58,046 nt of DNA from JBIIUJ01 sp044340025 (lineage in GTDB: Bacteria > Pseudomonadota > Alphaproteobacteria > Caulobacterales > Aquidulcibacteraceae), in contig JBIIUJ010000002.1 of NCBI GenBank assembly GCA_044340025.1, positions 1 through 58,046 of the forward strand, written 5' to 3'. The notes under the pieces were generated by a model. It worked only from the letters and a program-made list of their open reading frames with translations, searched no databases and was not told the origin of the DNA. The position numbers were made by a program, and so were the translations under genes. This document shows, piece after piece, positions 25,969 to 34,708 of the stretch (its first letter is position 1; every line of letters begins with the position of its first letter).

Positions 25969-27141
25969 TCAGGCCGTCTCGGCAAACAGCTCCCGCCCGA
26001 TAAGCCAGCGCCGGATCTCGCTCGTGCCCGCGCCGATCTCGTAGAGCTTGGCGTCGCGCAACAGCCGGCCGGTCGGATAATCGCTGATATAGCCATTGCC
26101 GCCCAGGCACTGGATCGCCTCGAGCGCCATCCAGGTGGCCTTCTCCGCGGCATAGAGGATGGCGCCGGCGGCGTCCTTGCGGCTGGTCTTGCCGCGGTCG
26201 CAGGCCTTGGCCACCGCATAGACATAGGCCCGCGCGGTGGAGAGCGTGACATACATGTCGGCGAGCTTGCCCTGCATCAGCTGGAACGACCCGATCGGCT
26301 GGCCAAACTGATGCCGCGCGTGCACGTAAGGCAGCACCACGTCCAAGCAGGCCTGCATGATGCCGAGCGGGCCGGCGGCCAGCACGGCGCGTTCGTAATC
26401 GAGCCCGCTCATCAAAACGCCCGCCCCGCCATTGACGGGTCCGAGCACGTTCTCCTCGGGCACCTCGCACTCTTCGAACACGATTTCGGCGGTGGGCGAG
26501 CCGCGCATGCCAAGCTTGTCGAGGTGCTGGGCGATGGCAAAGCCCTTGAAGCCCTTTTCCACCAGAAAGGCGGTCACGCCTCTTGGGCCAGCCTCGGGCT
26601 CGGTCTTGGCGTAGATCACCAGCGTGTCGGCGTAGGCCGCATTGGTGATCCACATCTTCGCGCCATTGAGCACGAAGCGATCGCCGCGCTTTTCGGCGCG
26701 CGTGCGCATGGAGATGACGTCGGAGCCGGCGCCCGGCTCGCTCATCGCGAGCGCGCCGACATGCTCGCCGCTGATCAGTCTGGGCAGATAGCGCGCCTTC
26801 TGCTCGGGCGTCGCCCAGCGGCGGATCTGGTTGATGCAGAGATTGGAGTGCGCGCCATAGGAGAGGCCGACCGAGGCGGACGCCCGGCTCACCTCCTCCA
26901 TCGCGATGACGTGTTCGAGATAGCCGAGGCCTGAGCCGCCCCACTCTTCCTCCACCGTGATCCCATGCAGGCCCAGCGCGCCAAGCGCCGGCCAGAGATC
27001 GCGCGGGAAGGCGTCGTCGCGGTCTATTGCGGCGGCGCGCGGGGCGATTTCGGCGGCCGCGAAAGCCTGCACCGTGTCGCGAATGGCCTCGGCCGTCTCG
27101 CCGAGGTCGAAGTCCAGAAGAGCAGGCGCGTTGGGGATCAT
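25969..27141 (-). CDS. Isovaleryl-CoA dehydrogenase
   Basis: A 390-residue acyl-CoA dehydrogenase. The FAD/substrate motifs LAMSEPGAGSDVISM and KMWITNAAYADTLVIYAKT and the C-terminal ECLGG-type motif (EAIQCLGGNGYISDYPTGRLLRDAKLYEIGAGTSEI) are typical. The catalytic base is Glu250 in SGLDYERAVLAAGPLGIM, at the position that marks isovaleryl-CoA dehydrogenases as against most other acyl-CoA dehydrogenases. It acts in leucine breakdown. No other leucine-catabolic gene (for example methylcrotonyl-CoA carboxylase) is in the window. Confidence 0.92.
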   Translation of the reverse strand: MIPNAPALLDFDLGETAEAIRDTVQAFAAAEIAPRAAAIDRDDAFPRDLWPALGALGLHGITVEEEWGGSGLGYLEHVIAMEEVSRASASVGLSYGAHSNLCINQIRRWATPEQKARYLPRLISGEHVGALAMSEPGAGSDVISMRTRAEKRGDRFVLNGAKMWITNAAYADTLVIYAKTEPEAGPRGVTAFLVEKGFKGFAIAQHLDKLGMRGSPTAEIVFEECEVPEENVLGPVNGGAGVLMSGLDYERAVLAAGPLGIMQACLDVVLPYVHARHQFGQPIGSFQLMQGKLADMYVTLSTARAYVYAVAKACDRGKTSRKDAAGAILYAAEKATWMALEAIQCLGGNGYISDYPTGRLLRDAKLYEIGAGTSEIRRWLIGRELFAETA

Positions 27142-27187
27142 GCCGCAAGCCTACAGGCGCGGGCGCGCCCGAGGCAATCGCTCAGGA

Positions 27188-27838
27188 TCAGCCGCCGCCC
27201 GCCAGCCCAAACGCATTGCGCACGCCATCGATCACGAATTGCGCGGCAAGCGCGGCGAGAATGATGCCAAGGATGCGGGTGATCATCGCGGCCACTGTGG
27301 GGCCCATGATCTTCATCAGCGGACCGGCGGCCAGAAAGCTCGCCAGACAGATCGCCAGATTGAGCGCGGCTGCGCCCAGCACCGCGCCGCGCGCGGCAAG
27401 GTCTGGGTGCTCGGCGAAGTAGAGCATGATCGAGGCGATCGCTCCCGGCCCAGAGATGAGCGGGATCGCCAAGGGGAAGACGGAGATGTCTTCATGCTGT
27501 TCGGGGTGGGCGCGCTGCTCGTTCAGCACCTTCTCGCTGCGCTGCTCGCGCCGCTCGGTGCGCTTCTCGAACAGCATGTCGAGCGCGATCAGGAACAGCA
27601 GCAGGCCGCCGGCGATGCGGAAGGCGTCGATCGAGACGTGCAGCTTGTCGAGCAGCCATTCCCCGCCAAACGCAAAGCCGAGCAGCACGAGCGTGGCGAT
27701 GGCCACGCTCTTGAACGCCATCCTGCGCCGCCAGGCCGCGTCATGGCTGGCCGTCAGGGTGGCGAACATCGGCGCGATCCCCGGCGGGTCGATCACCACG
27801 AAGAAGGTGACAAAGGCGGCGAGAAACAGCTCGAACAT
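27188..27838 (-). CDS. MarC family integral membrane protein
   Basis: A 216-residue protein with six hydrophobic helices. The MarC family signature is seen at the start (FVTFFVVIDPPGIAPMFATLT) and in the middle (FPLAIPLISGPGAIASIMLYF). Between helices 3 and 4 lies a highly charged loop (FEKRTERREQRSEKVLNEQRAHPEQHEDIS). Function of MarC proteins is unknown; they were named from a link to multiple antibiotic resistance that was later doubted. It is transcribed toward the isovaleryl-CoA dehydrogenase gene's start with 46 bases between. Confidence 0.9.
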   Translation of the reverse strand: MFELFLAAFVTFFVVIDPPGIAPMFATLTASHDAAWRRRMAFKSVAIATLVLLGFAFGGEWLLDKLHVSIDAFRIAGGLLLFLIALDMLFEKRTERREQRSEKVLNEQRAHPEQHEDISVFPLAIPLISGPGAIASIMLYFAEHPDLAARGAVLGAAALNLAICLASFLAAGPLMKIMGPTVAAMITRILGIILAALAAQFVIDGVRNAFGLAGGG

Positions 27839-27905
27839 CGCGCCGTCTTAGCCGATCCGGAGTGCGGCGTCGCCGCCCCATCGCCGCATGGGCGCCATCC
27901 TCAAG

Positions 27906-27935
27906 AAAAAAGGCCCCGGCGTCGCCGCCGGGGCC
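27906..27935 (-). terminator. Intrinsic terminator of hppA
   Basis: A 10-bp stem, GGCCCCGGCG (27912-27921) with CGCCGGGGCC (27926-27935), loop TCGC, followed on the minus strand by six T (27911-27906). It lies 24 bases past the hppA stop codon and uses the same GGCCCCGGC stem core as the rpsD terminator. Confidence 0.9.
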
Positions 27936-27959
27936 CCTTCCCTGTCCATCATGCGGGGC

Positions 27960-30104
27960 TTAGCCCTGCGCCAGCACCGCCAGCAGCAGAAGCGCCACGA
28001 TGTTGGTGATCTTGATCATCGGGTTCACGGCGGGGCCGGAGGTGTCCTTGTAGGGATCGCCCACGGTGTCGCCGGTCACGGAAGCCTTGTGGGCGTCCGA
28101 GCCCTTGTAGTGCTTCACGCCGTCGCGATCGACAAAGCCGTCCTCGAACGACTTCTTGGCGTTGTCCCAGGCGCCGCCGCCAGAGGTCATGGAGATCGCC
28201 ACGAACAGGCCCGTCACGATCACGCCGAGCAGCATGGCGCCCACGGCGGCGAGCGCATTCTCCTTGCCATTGATCAGCAGCACCACGACGAACAGCACGA
28301 TCGGCGAGAGCACCGGCAGAAGCGAGGGCACGATCATTTCCTTGATCGCGGCCTTCGTCAGGATGTCCACCGCCTTGCCGTAATCGGGCTTGGCCTTGAA
28401 CTCCATGATGCCGGGGATCTCGCGGAACTGGCGGCGCACTTCGGCGACCACCGATTCCGCCGCGCGGCCCACCGCCGTCATGGACCAGCCGCCAAAGAGG
28501 TAGGGCAACAGCCCCCCGATCAGCAGACCGACCACGACATAGGGGTTGGAGAGCGCGAAATCGACCTCGACGCCGGCGAAGAACGGATACTGCTCCGGGT
28601 TGGAGGCGAAGTATTTCAGGTCCTCGGTGTAGGCCGCAAACAGCACCAGCGCGCCCAAGCCCGCCGAACCGATGGCGTAGCCCTTGGTCACGGCCTTGGT
28701 GGTGTTGCCCACCGCATCCAGCGCATCGGTGGTCTTGCGCACTTCGGGGGGCTGCTCGCTCATTTCCGCGATGCCGCCGGCATTGTCGGTGACCGGGCCG
28801 AAAGCGTCGAGCGCGACGATGATGCCGGCCACAGACAGCATGGTCGTGGTTGCGATCGCCACGCCGAACAGGCCCGCCAGCGAATGGGTGCCGATGATGC
28901 CGGCGACGATGACGAGCGCCGGCAGCGCGGTAGACTCCATCGAGACCGCAAGCCCCTGGATCACGTTGGTGCCATGGCCCGAGACCGAGGCCTGAGCCAC
29001 AGACCGCACCGGGCGAAAGCCCGTGCCGGTATAGTATTCGGTGATCCAGACGATGGCGGCGGTGACGAGCAGGCCGATCACGCCGCAGCCGAACAGAGCC
29101 ATCCCGGTGATCGCCAGACCGCCGGAGGTGGTGAACACCTGATCCATGCCGATGGTGACGGACGTCACGCCATAGAGCCCGACAAGCGACAGGACGCCCG
29201 CCGCGATGAGGCCCTTGTAAAGGGCGCCCATGATGTTGTTGTCCTTGCCCAGGCGCACGAAATAGGTGCCGATGATCGATGTCACGATCGCCATCGCGCC
29301 GATCGCCAGCGGGTAGACCATCATGATTTCAGCGCCGCCGGCGCGGAAGAAGATGCTGGCCAGAACCATCGTGGCCACGATCGTGACCGCATAGGTCTCG
29401 AACAGGTCGGCCGCCATGCCGGCGCAATCGCCGACATTGTCGCCCACGTTGTCGGCGATGGTGGCGGGATTGCGGGGGTCATCCTCGGGGATGCCGGCTT
29501 CCACCTTGCCCACCATGTCGCCGCCCACGTCGGCGCCCTTGGTGAAGATGCCGCCGCCAAGACGCGCGAAGATCGAGATGAGCGAAGCGCCGAAGCCCAG
29601 CGCCACCAGCGGATCGATCACGTCGCGGCCGGTCACTTCCCGACCGAGCGCGCCTGTCAGCACGAAATAGTAAACCGCCACGCCAAACAGCGCGAGGCCG
29701 GCCACGAGCATGCCCGTGACCGCGCCGGACTTGAACGCCAGATCAAGGCCCGCCGCGAGGCTCTCCTTGGAGGCTTGCGTGGTCCGGACGTTGGCGCGCA
29801 CCGAAACCAGCATGCCGATATAGCCGGCCAGCCCAGACAGCACCGCGCCGACGAGGAAGCCAACCGCGACCGACCAGTCAAACAGCGCAAACAGCGCAAT
29901 GAAGATCACCACGCCCACGATGCCGATCGTGGTGTATTGCCGGTTGAGGTAGGCGTTGGCCCCTTCCTGGATCGCGGCGGCGATCTCCTGCATGCGCGCG
30001 TCGCCCGCGCTCTTGCTCAGCACCGACTGGATCGTCAGCGCCCCATAGATCATGGACAGAACGCCTGCCCCGATCGCCAGCCAAAGCCATGTGTTGGTGT
30101 CCAT
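27960..30104 (-). CDS. hppA: Membrane-bound proton-pumping pyrophosphatase, K+-independent type
   Basis: A 714-residue integral membrane enzyme that couples pyrophosphate hydrolysis to proton export. About 16 membrane helices are visible. The PPi-binding acidic motifs are intact (FTKGADVGGDMVGKVEAGIPEDDPRNPATIADNVGDNVGD and near the C-terminus VTGDTVGDPYKDTSGPA). At the site that decides potassium dependence the sequence is GNTTKAVTKG with Lys470, as in K+-independent enzymes, where K+-dependent ones have Ala. It is a single-gene unit with its own terminator and would save energy from biosynthetic pyrophosphate. Confidence 0.97.
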   Translation of the reverse strand: MDTNTWLWLAIGAGVLSMIYGALTIQSVLSKSAGDARMQEIAAAIQEGANAYLNRQYTTIGIVGVVIFIALFALFDWSVAVGFLVGAVLSGLAGYIGMLVSVRANVRTTQASKESLAAGLDLAFKSGAVTGMLVAGLALFGVAVYYFVLTGALGREVTGRDVIDPLVALGFGASLISIFARLGGGIFTKGADVGGDMVGKVEAGIPEDDPRNPATIADNVGDNVGDCAGMAADLFETYAVTIVATMVLASIFFRAGGAEIMMVYPLAIGAMAIVTSIIGTYFVRLGKDNNIMGALYKGLIAAGVLSLVGLYGVTSVTIGMDQVFTTSGGLAITGMALFGCGVIGLLVTAAIVWITEYYTGTGFRPVRSVAQASVSGHGTNVIQGLAVSMESTALPALVIVAGIIGTHSLAGLFGVAIATTTMLSVAGIIVALDAFGPVTDNAGGIAEMSEQPPEVRKTTDALDAVGNTTKAVTKGYAIGSAGLGALVLFAAYTEDLKYFASNPEQYPFFAGVEVDFALSNPYVVVGLLIGGLLPYLFGGWSMTAVGRAAESVVAEVRRQFREIPGIMEFKAKPDYGKAVDILTKAAIKEMIVPSLLPVLSPIVLFVVVLLINGKENALAAVGAMLLGVIVTGLFVAISMTSGGGAWDNAKKSFEDGFVDRDGVKHYKGSDAHKASVTGDTVGDPYKDTSGPAVNPMIKITNIVALLLLAVLAQG

Positions 30105-30257
30105 CGTTTCTTCCCAGCGCTCCCCCGCAGTCCCGGCTGCGGCTGTTTTCAGGTTGGCGCGGTTCAGACGAACGCGAAGAGAATCTCCCGCCCGCCTCGC
30201 CCCCCAGGTGGACAGACCTCATGCCAAAGCATGGATAAGAACGCAATCAGACCTTGA

Positions 30258-30674
30258 CTAACGCAGCAGCGGATCGGCGCGAACCACCTCCATGCGCGTG
30301 ACGCGCACTTGGGCGGGCGGCATGACGGTCTGGGCGATCTGGACGAGCCGCGGCGGCAGAGCGGCAAGGTCGGCTGGCTGGCCGGGCGTACGGCTTGCAG
30401 GGATCGGATCGCGATGCAGCGCCCGGATCAGAGCGTCGCGATAGATTTCCGGCCGCTCGCGGGCGCGCTGGGCCCCGGCGCTGTTGCTGGCGTGCATGCG
30501 CAGCGACAGGAAAATGTAATTGGTGAGCCGGCCGCCCTGCGCCACCGGGGCAGTGATGGCGGGGATGTCCACCGTCAGGCCCGCGACCGATTCCTCATCC
30601 GCCTTTGGCTTGCCCGCAGCAATGGCCCCCGACGGGACCAGCAGAAAACCAAGCAGGATGCGGCGCGAAAGCAT
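30258..30674 (-). CDS. Small exported protein, unknown
   Basis: A 138-residue protein started at the ATG at 30674, which gives a signal peptide (MLSRRILLGFLLVPSGAIAAG, cleavage near residue 20). The mature part begins with charged residues and a core VDIPAITAPVAQGGRLTNYIFLSLRMHAS, an arrangement a little like FliL-type periplasmic domains, but without the N-terminal anchor expected for FliL. This likeness is weak. It is the last gene of a likely MATE - small protein - exported protein unit, 40 bases after the previous gene. Confidence 0.62.
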   Translation of the reverse strand: MLSRRILLGFLLVPSGAIAAGKPKADEESVAGLTVDIPAITAPVAQGGRLTNYIFLSLRMHASNSAGAQRARERPEIYRDALIRALHRDPIPASRTPGQPADLAALPPRLVQIAQTVMPPAQVRVTRMEVVRADPLLR

Positions 30675-30714
30675 GCGCGATGCTCCTGCCGGACTTCGGT
30701 AAAGGAAGTCTTGT

Positions 30715-31008
30715 TCAGCGCCGCCCGGCCAGAAGCTTGGCGCGCGCCCAGCCGCGGGCCTCCTCGGCCACCTCGAAGGCTGATCGGATCTGGGCGTCGC
30801 CCGGCAGCTGCGGCGTGATGTGGGTGGCGGCGTCATAGGCGGCCTTGAAGGCGATCTCGGCGGCCTGAAGCTGGCCGGAACGCAGATAGGCCCACGCCTC
30901 GATCAGCGCCGGCGCGATCGGGTCGCGCGCCAGAAGCGTGAAGAAGGGCTCGTCTTCGGCGGCCTTCTGATAAGCGTCGAACAGGCTCGGATCGGTCTTG
31001 CTGGTCAT
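30715..31008 (-). CDS. Conserved-looking small soluble protein, unknown
   Basis: A 97-residue, mostly helical protein (FDAYQKAAEDEPFFTLLARDPIAPALIEAWAYLRSGQL and AFEVAEEARGWARAKLLAGRR) with no membrane segment or known motif. Its ATG overlaps the stop of the MATE transporter gene by 4 bases, so the two are translationally coupled. A role together with the transporter is a guess from position. Confidence 0.72.
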   Translation of the reverse strand: MTSKTDPSLFDAYQKAAEDEPFFTLLARDPIAPALIEAWAYLRSGQLQAAEIAFKAAYDAATHITPQLPGDAQIRSAFEVAEEARGWARAKLLAGRR

Positions 31009-32393
31009 GGCGCGGCCCCTCTGGAGGGCGCAACAGAGCCTTCTGGATCGGCCGGGGTCAAGCTGGTCCAGCGCGCCCGGGCCGCCCAGGCGAGCACGCC
31101 GACCAGAATCACCGCCGAAATGATGCTAGCGAGGATGATCGCCTCCACCAGACCGCCCACCCCGCGCCCCAGCGTGATGGCGAGCCCATAGGCGGCCGGC
31201 GGCATCACGATGACATAAGCCAGAAAATGGCTCGCCGTCGGCAGCCACACGATCCCGCCCGAGCGCAACGCCTGCGCGGCCACGACCTGCAGGCAGTCGG
31301 CGAAGAAGAACCAGGCCGCCAACGCGATCAGGCCGGAGGCGATCTGGATCACGGCGGCGTCGGTGGCGTAGGCCGAGGCGATCAGCCTGGGCGCGGCCAG
31401 CGCTAGCGCCATCGCGGCCAGCGCATAGAGGCCCGCCACGGCAAGCCCGGTCCAGGCTGCTCGCCCCATGCCCGCAGGATCAGCCCGGCCGGCGGCCTGA
31501 GCGACCAGAACGCCTGTCGCCGAGGCAAGCGCAAGCGGCGCCATGAACACCAGCGAGGCCACGTTTAGCACGATGGCGTAGGCCGCCACCGCCAGCGTGC
31601 CGATCAGGCCGGCGATCAGGTTCATGCTGGCGAAAGCGCCGGCTTCCATCGTCTGGCTCAGGCCGGCGGCATAGCCGATGCGGCGCTGCTCGGTCGCTTC
31701 CTCGCGGTTGGGGGCCGGCGGCTGGCGCACTCGCAGCGCCGCCTGATCGTGGAGGGTCCAGACTACCCAGATCATCGCCGCCGCCATCACGGCGCGCCCG
31801 ATCAGCGTGGTCCATGCCGATCCGACCGCGCCGAGCGCCGGGATCGGCCCAAAGCCGGGTACAAAGACGAGATTAAGCGCCAAATTCAGCACATTAGCCC
31901 ATAGAATGATCACCATGGCGGCCTTGGGCCGGCTCAGGCCTTCCATGAAGAACGAGCCGGCGACATAGATCAGATAGAAGGGCAAGGAGAGGCCAAGCAC
32001 CCGCGCCACCGCCGCGGCACCCTGGGTCAGGTCTTCGCCCTGGCCCGCAGCCGACAAGAGCGGCTCGACGCCCACGAACACGAGCGCTGCGCCCGCCAGT
32101 CCGATCCAGAGCGCATAGATCAGGCCGCGGCGAAACACCCCGCCAGCCCGGTCCGGGACGCCGGCGCCCACATGGCGCGCGGTCAGCACCTGAACCCCGC
32201 TGAGCAGCCCGATTGCGGCCACCAGCACCACGCTCGTCGGCGCCCAGCCCAGCGCCTGATAGGCGAGCTCGGTGGAGGAATAGCGCCCCACGATGATCGC
32301 ATCGCAAAGCCCCATCAGCATGATGGAGAGGCGCGAGATCACGATGGGCCCTGCCAGGCGCAGCAGCGGGCCGGTTTCTGGGGCGGGTTTCAT
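31005..32393 (-). CDS. MATE family efflux transporter
   Basis: A 462-residue inner-membrane protein with 12 predicted helices in two related halves, as in the multidrug and toxic compound extrusion family. The N-terminal part (LLRLAGPIVISRLSIMLMGLCDAIIVGRYSSTELAYQALG) matches the MatE domain start, and a second MatE unit begins near IGYAAGLSQTMEAGAFASMN. Such proteins use Na+ or H+ gradients to export cationic compounds. It heads a unit with two small downstream genes. Confidence 0.9.
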   Translation of the reverse strand: MKPAPETGPLLRLAGPIVISRLSIMLMGLCDAIIVGRYSSTELAYQALGWAPTSVVLVAAIGLLSGVQVLTARHVGAGVPDRAGGVFRRGLIYALWIGLAGAALVFVGVEPLLSAAGQGEDLTQGAAAVARVLGLSLPFYLIYVAGSFFMEGLSRPKAAMVIILWANVLNLALNLVFVPGFGPIPALGAVGSAWTTLIGRAVMAAAMIWVVWTLHDQAALRVRQPPAPNREEATEQRRIGYAAGLSQTMEAGAFASMNLIAGLIGTLAVAAYAIVLNVASLVFMAPLALASATGVLVAQAAGRADPAGMGRAAWTGLAVAGLYALAAMALALAAPRLIASAYATDAAVIQIASGLIALAAWFFFADCLQVVAAQALRSGGIVWLPTASHFLAYVIVMPPAAYGLAITLGRGVGGLVEAIILASIISAVILVGVLAWAARARWTSLTPADPEGSVAPSRGAAP

Positions 32394-32447
32394 CTGAGGC
32401 GGGTCCGTGCCCGCTTCGCTAGGCGCTTTGGCCGGCGCTGGCCAGCC

Positions 32448-32888
32448 CTAGTCCAGCCATTGCGCCGGGTCGCCCAATGCGACGCGCCCGTCTTGCTCCA
32501 CTCGTCCAAACAGCCCCCCGCGCCAATCCGGCGTCAAGGCGGCGCGCAGGCCGGGCACAGCGGCGTCCATCCGGCTGCACGGTTCGGTCTCGCCGAGGAT
32601 GCGAACGCGCGCGCCCCCGATCTGGATCAGCCCGCCCGCCGCGCGTGGATTGACAAGCCCCCGCACCAGAACATTGGCCCGGCGCGTGGTCCACGGCGCG
32701 GATGGATCGGTTTGCGCCGCGGCGGCCTGCCAGTCCTCGACAAACAGGATGGTCACCTGCCGGGTGCGCGATGCGCCGCGCGCATCCCCCTCCAGGCCGC
32801 CGGTCTGGCTGATCTCTGCAGCCTCCAGCGTCTCCATCGGCGCGCGCAGGCGCGCCCGTTTCGCCAGCCCGATCACCTCACCTGTCAT
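32448..32888 (-). CDS. MOSC domain protein
   Basis: A 146-residue protein started at the ATG at 32888 with GGAGG about 8 bases upstream. It shows a MOSC (MOCO sulfurase C-terminal) core: GLEGDARGASRTRQVTILFVEDW, then RRANVLVRGLVNPRAAGGLIQIGGARVRILGETEPCSRMDAAVPGLRAAL, where the conserved cysteine in EPCSRMD is a candidate for sulfur or molybdenum cofactor binding. Single-domain MOSC proteins of this size are related to YiiM-type N-hydroxylated base reductases but no exact role can be given. Confidence 0.85.
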   Translation of the reverse strand: MTGEVIGLAKRARLRAPMETLEAAEISQTGGLEGDARGASRTRQVTILFVEDWQAAAAQTDPSAPWTTRRANVLVRGLVNPRAAGGLIQIGGARVRILGETEPCSRMDAAVPGLRAALTPDWRGGLFGRVEQDGRVALGDPAQWLD

Positions 32889-33015
32889 GGCATGCCCTCC
32901 TTCGAGGCGGCGCCGGCTCATTGAGAAGGCGCCCAGGCAGGCCTGCCTTCTCTCTTTCGGAAATGAAAGACAAGGCTCTTGTTTTCGCCTCATTCCCGGC
33001 AACGTTAAGGGCCGA

Positions 33016-33123
33016 ATGCAACCGGGCCAGAAACGCATGAAAGCTCATCGGCGCACCGTGCTGGAGCGGGTCTTCCACCGGCTCTTCACCTGGATCGGCG
33101 CGCTCGGGCGGCTGGCCGCCTGA
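33016..33123 (+). CDS. Candidate small cationic protein (35 aa)
   Basis: A 35-codon ORF starting at the ATG at 33016 with AAGGG about 5 bases upstream. Thirty of its 35 codons end in G or C, like real genes in this genome, which is why I list it. The peptide is strongly basic (KRMKAHRRTVLERVFHRLF) with an amphipathic, partly hydrophobic C-terminal half (LFTWIGALGRLAA) that could touch membranes. It lies in the 286-base gap between the MOSC and cNMP-binding genes; the rest of that gap shows nothing I can support. No family recognised. Confidence 0.35.
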   Translation: MQPGQKRMKAHRRTVLERVFHRLFTWIGALGRLAA

Positions 33124-33174
33124 CAGGTTCGGGCATTAAGCCTTTGGCGAAGGCTCGCTGGTATCGTTTCTGTC

Positions 33175-33567
33175 ATGTCTGCGGCAATCGCGAACCCCGC
33201 GCCCGTGTCGGTGCGTTTTGGCCAGGGCGGCGTGATCTTTCGCGAAGGCGAGAGGGCCACTGTCGCGTATCTGGTCATTGAGGGCGTCGTGCGTTTGCAC
33301 ACAAGGGATGCAGACCAGATCCGCTTCATCGGAGACGTTACTGCTGGCGGCTTCTTTGGCGAAATCGCGCTCCTGAACGATGAGACCCACCCGATCTCGG
33401 CGGTGGCTGCCACCGACGTGCGCCTTGCCGTGGTGCGCCCGGAGGCCTTTGCAAGGCAGGTGGAAGCCTCCCCGCCGCTGGTGCGCGCAACGATGCGGCG
33501 GCTCCTGTCCATCGTGAAACGCTTGAAGGCAGCCCATGCCGGCGGCCTCCAACAGCTGGCCAAATGA
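33175..33567 (+). CDS. Stand-alone cyclic nucleotide-binding domain protein
   Basis: A 130-residue protein consisting almost entirely of a Crp-like cNMP-binding beta-roll: FGQGGVIFREGERATVAYLVIEGVVRLHT, then GGFFGEIALLNDETHPISAVAATDVRLAVVRPEAF. The GFFGEIALL segment is the phosphate-binding cassette region, but the Arg that follows in true cAMP binders (usually RxAxV) is replaced by HPISAV, so ligand binding is doubtful. There is no helix-turn-helix after it; the C-terminus is a short helix. It may act through a protein partner. Confidence 0.85.
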   Translation: MSAAIANPAPVSVRFGQGGVIFREGERATVAYLVIEGVVRLHTRDADQIRFIGDVTAGGFFGEIALLNDETHPISAVAATDVRLAVVRPEAFARQVEASPPLVRATMRRLLSIVKRLKAAHAGGLQQLAK

Positions 33568-33651
33568 GCGGTTCATCGCGCTGCATCTGGGCCTGTTGCC
33601 CGGCGGCGCCGGCGGAGCTACAAGCCGCTTCCCCGCCCGAAAGGGCACGGT

Positions 33652-33729
33652 CGGAGCGTGGCGCAGCCTGGTTAGCGCACTAGTCTGGGGGACTAGGGGT
33701 CGTGGGTTCGAATCCCGCCGCTCCGACCA
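33652..33729 (+). tRNA. tRNA-Pro (anticodon GGG)
   Basis: The acceptor arms CGGAGCG (33652-33658) and CGCTCCG (33719-33725) pair over 7 bp, the anticodon stem is CTAGT/ACTAG with loop CTGGGGG and anticodon GGG at 33687-33689, and the T-arm contains GGGTTCGAATCCC. Discriminator A33726 and an encoded CCA (33727-33729) follow. It reads CCC and CCU codons. Confidence 0.97.
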
Positions 33730-33786
33730 TTACGGCGGATGCCCCCGCCGCGCCCTCCGGGAAGGGCGCGACGGGCGTTCATCAAT

Positions 33787-34494
33787 CTAGCTGCCGCTGA
33801 ACGAGAATTTCACGCCCAGAAAGACGCGGCCTTCTGCGGTCGGCGAATTGTCCAGATCGGTATCGGTGTAGGACAGTTCCAGCGAGACGCCGTTTTCCAG
33901 CGCGCCCGCAAGACCGACCTTCCAGTTGGTGTAGTCCACAAACGCGCCGTCGCCGGAGAAGCTGCCCACCGCGCCAATGGCCGAAAGCGACACCGGACCG
34001 AGCGTGGTGAGCGGGACGGAGCCGCCAAGCTCGACATAATTGGTCGTGGGGCCGTCCTTGCCGTATTCCGGCGAATAGAAATAGCTCAGCGCGATCGACG
34101 CGCCGCTCTCGTAGGAATGAGACGCCACGGCCTTGAATTCGGTCGCGTTCAGCGTGTCCTCATCGGGATAGATGTAGGTGACGACGCCGAGGTCGAAATC
34201 GATCGGGCCGAGCGACGGCTTGACCCCGATATAGAGATCGACCTCGCTCTCGGCGGCTGTATTGAAATCGACGTTGGACGCCCACACGCCGGCATAGAAC
34301 AGACCATAGGAGATGTCGGCGCCGCCCTGCACGGCGGGATTCTCGTCGGTCTGGCTCACGCCGCGAAAAACATAGTCGCTGAACGCGCCGATATTGAAGG
34401 ACACGCCCAGTGCGGGCTCTTCCTGGGCGAAAGCCGGCGCCGCGACGACTGCACTCAGCATGGACGCGGCCAGGATGGACTTCATGAGCTTCAT
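33787..34494 (-). CDS. TorF family putative outer membrane porin
   Basis: About 235 residues from the second of two adjacent ATGs (34494), which has GAGGGG a few bases upstream. A signal peptide (MKLMKSILAASMLSAVVAAPAFA, cleaved before QEEPA) is followed by a beta-barrel typical of the Gcw_chp/TorF family: FNIGAFSDYVFRGVSQTDENPAVQGGADISY, VWASNVDF, and a C-terminal strand ending in aromatic residues (FLGVKFSFSGS). TorF proteins are TonB-independent outer-membrane channels or adhesion-like barrels with unclear cargo. It stands alone. Confidence 0.88.
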   Translation of the reverse strand: MKLMKSILAASMLSAVVAAPAFAQEEPALGVSFNIGAFSDYVFRGVSQTDENPAVQGGADISYGLFYAGVWASNVDFNTAAESEVDLYIGVKPSLGPIDFDLGVVTYIYPDEDTLNATEFKAVASHSYESGASIALSYFYSPEYGKDGPTTNYVELGGSVPLTTLGPVSLSAIGAVGSFSGDGAFVDYTNWKVGLAGALENGVSLELSYTDTDLDNSPTAEGRVFLGVKFSFSGS

Positions 34495-34708
34495 CATCTT
34501 CCCCTCAAAGTGGCGGACGGCCGGCCAACCGGGAGGAAAGGGCCGGGCGCTGCGGACCCAACGATGCGCCCGGCGGGCGATCCGCCCAACGCTGCGCTCT
34601 GCCGCAGGCAAACCATGACACGCCTGTGACGCGAAATCGCGCGCCCGGACGACTGCGGCGCCTGTTTCGGGGGCGCCTGTTGCATGCCAGCGACACGATC
34701 GCGCGCGC

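Noticed and set aside
25154..27148. A 664-codon minus-strand ORF spanning isovaleryl-CoA dehydrogenase, merR and ihfA
   Set aside because: It is an off-frame read over clearly real genes; the product is Arg-rich and without motifs, as expected for mirror frames in GC-rich DNA.
27888..30257. A 789-codon plus-strand ORF opposite hppA, His/Asp/Arg-rich
   Set aside because: It is fully antisense to hppA and its composition follows from codon-position bias of that gene.
33045..33648. Minus-strand ORFs of about 170 codons opposite the cNMP-binding protein
   Set aside because: They mirror the beta-roll gene and show no motifs.
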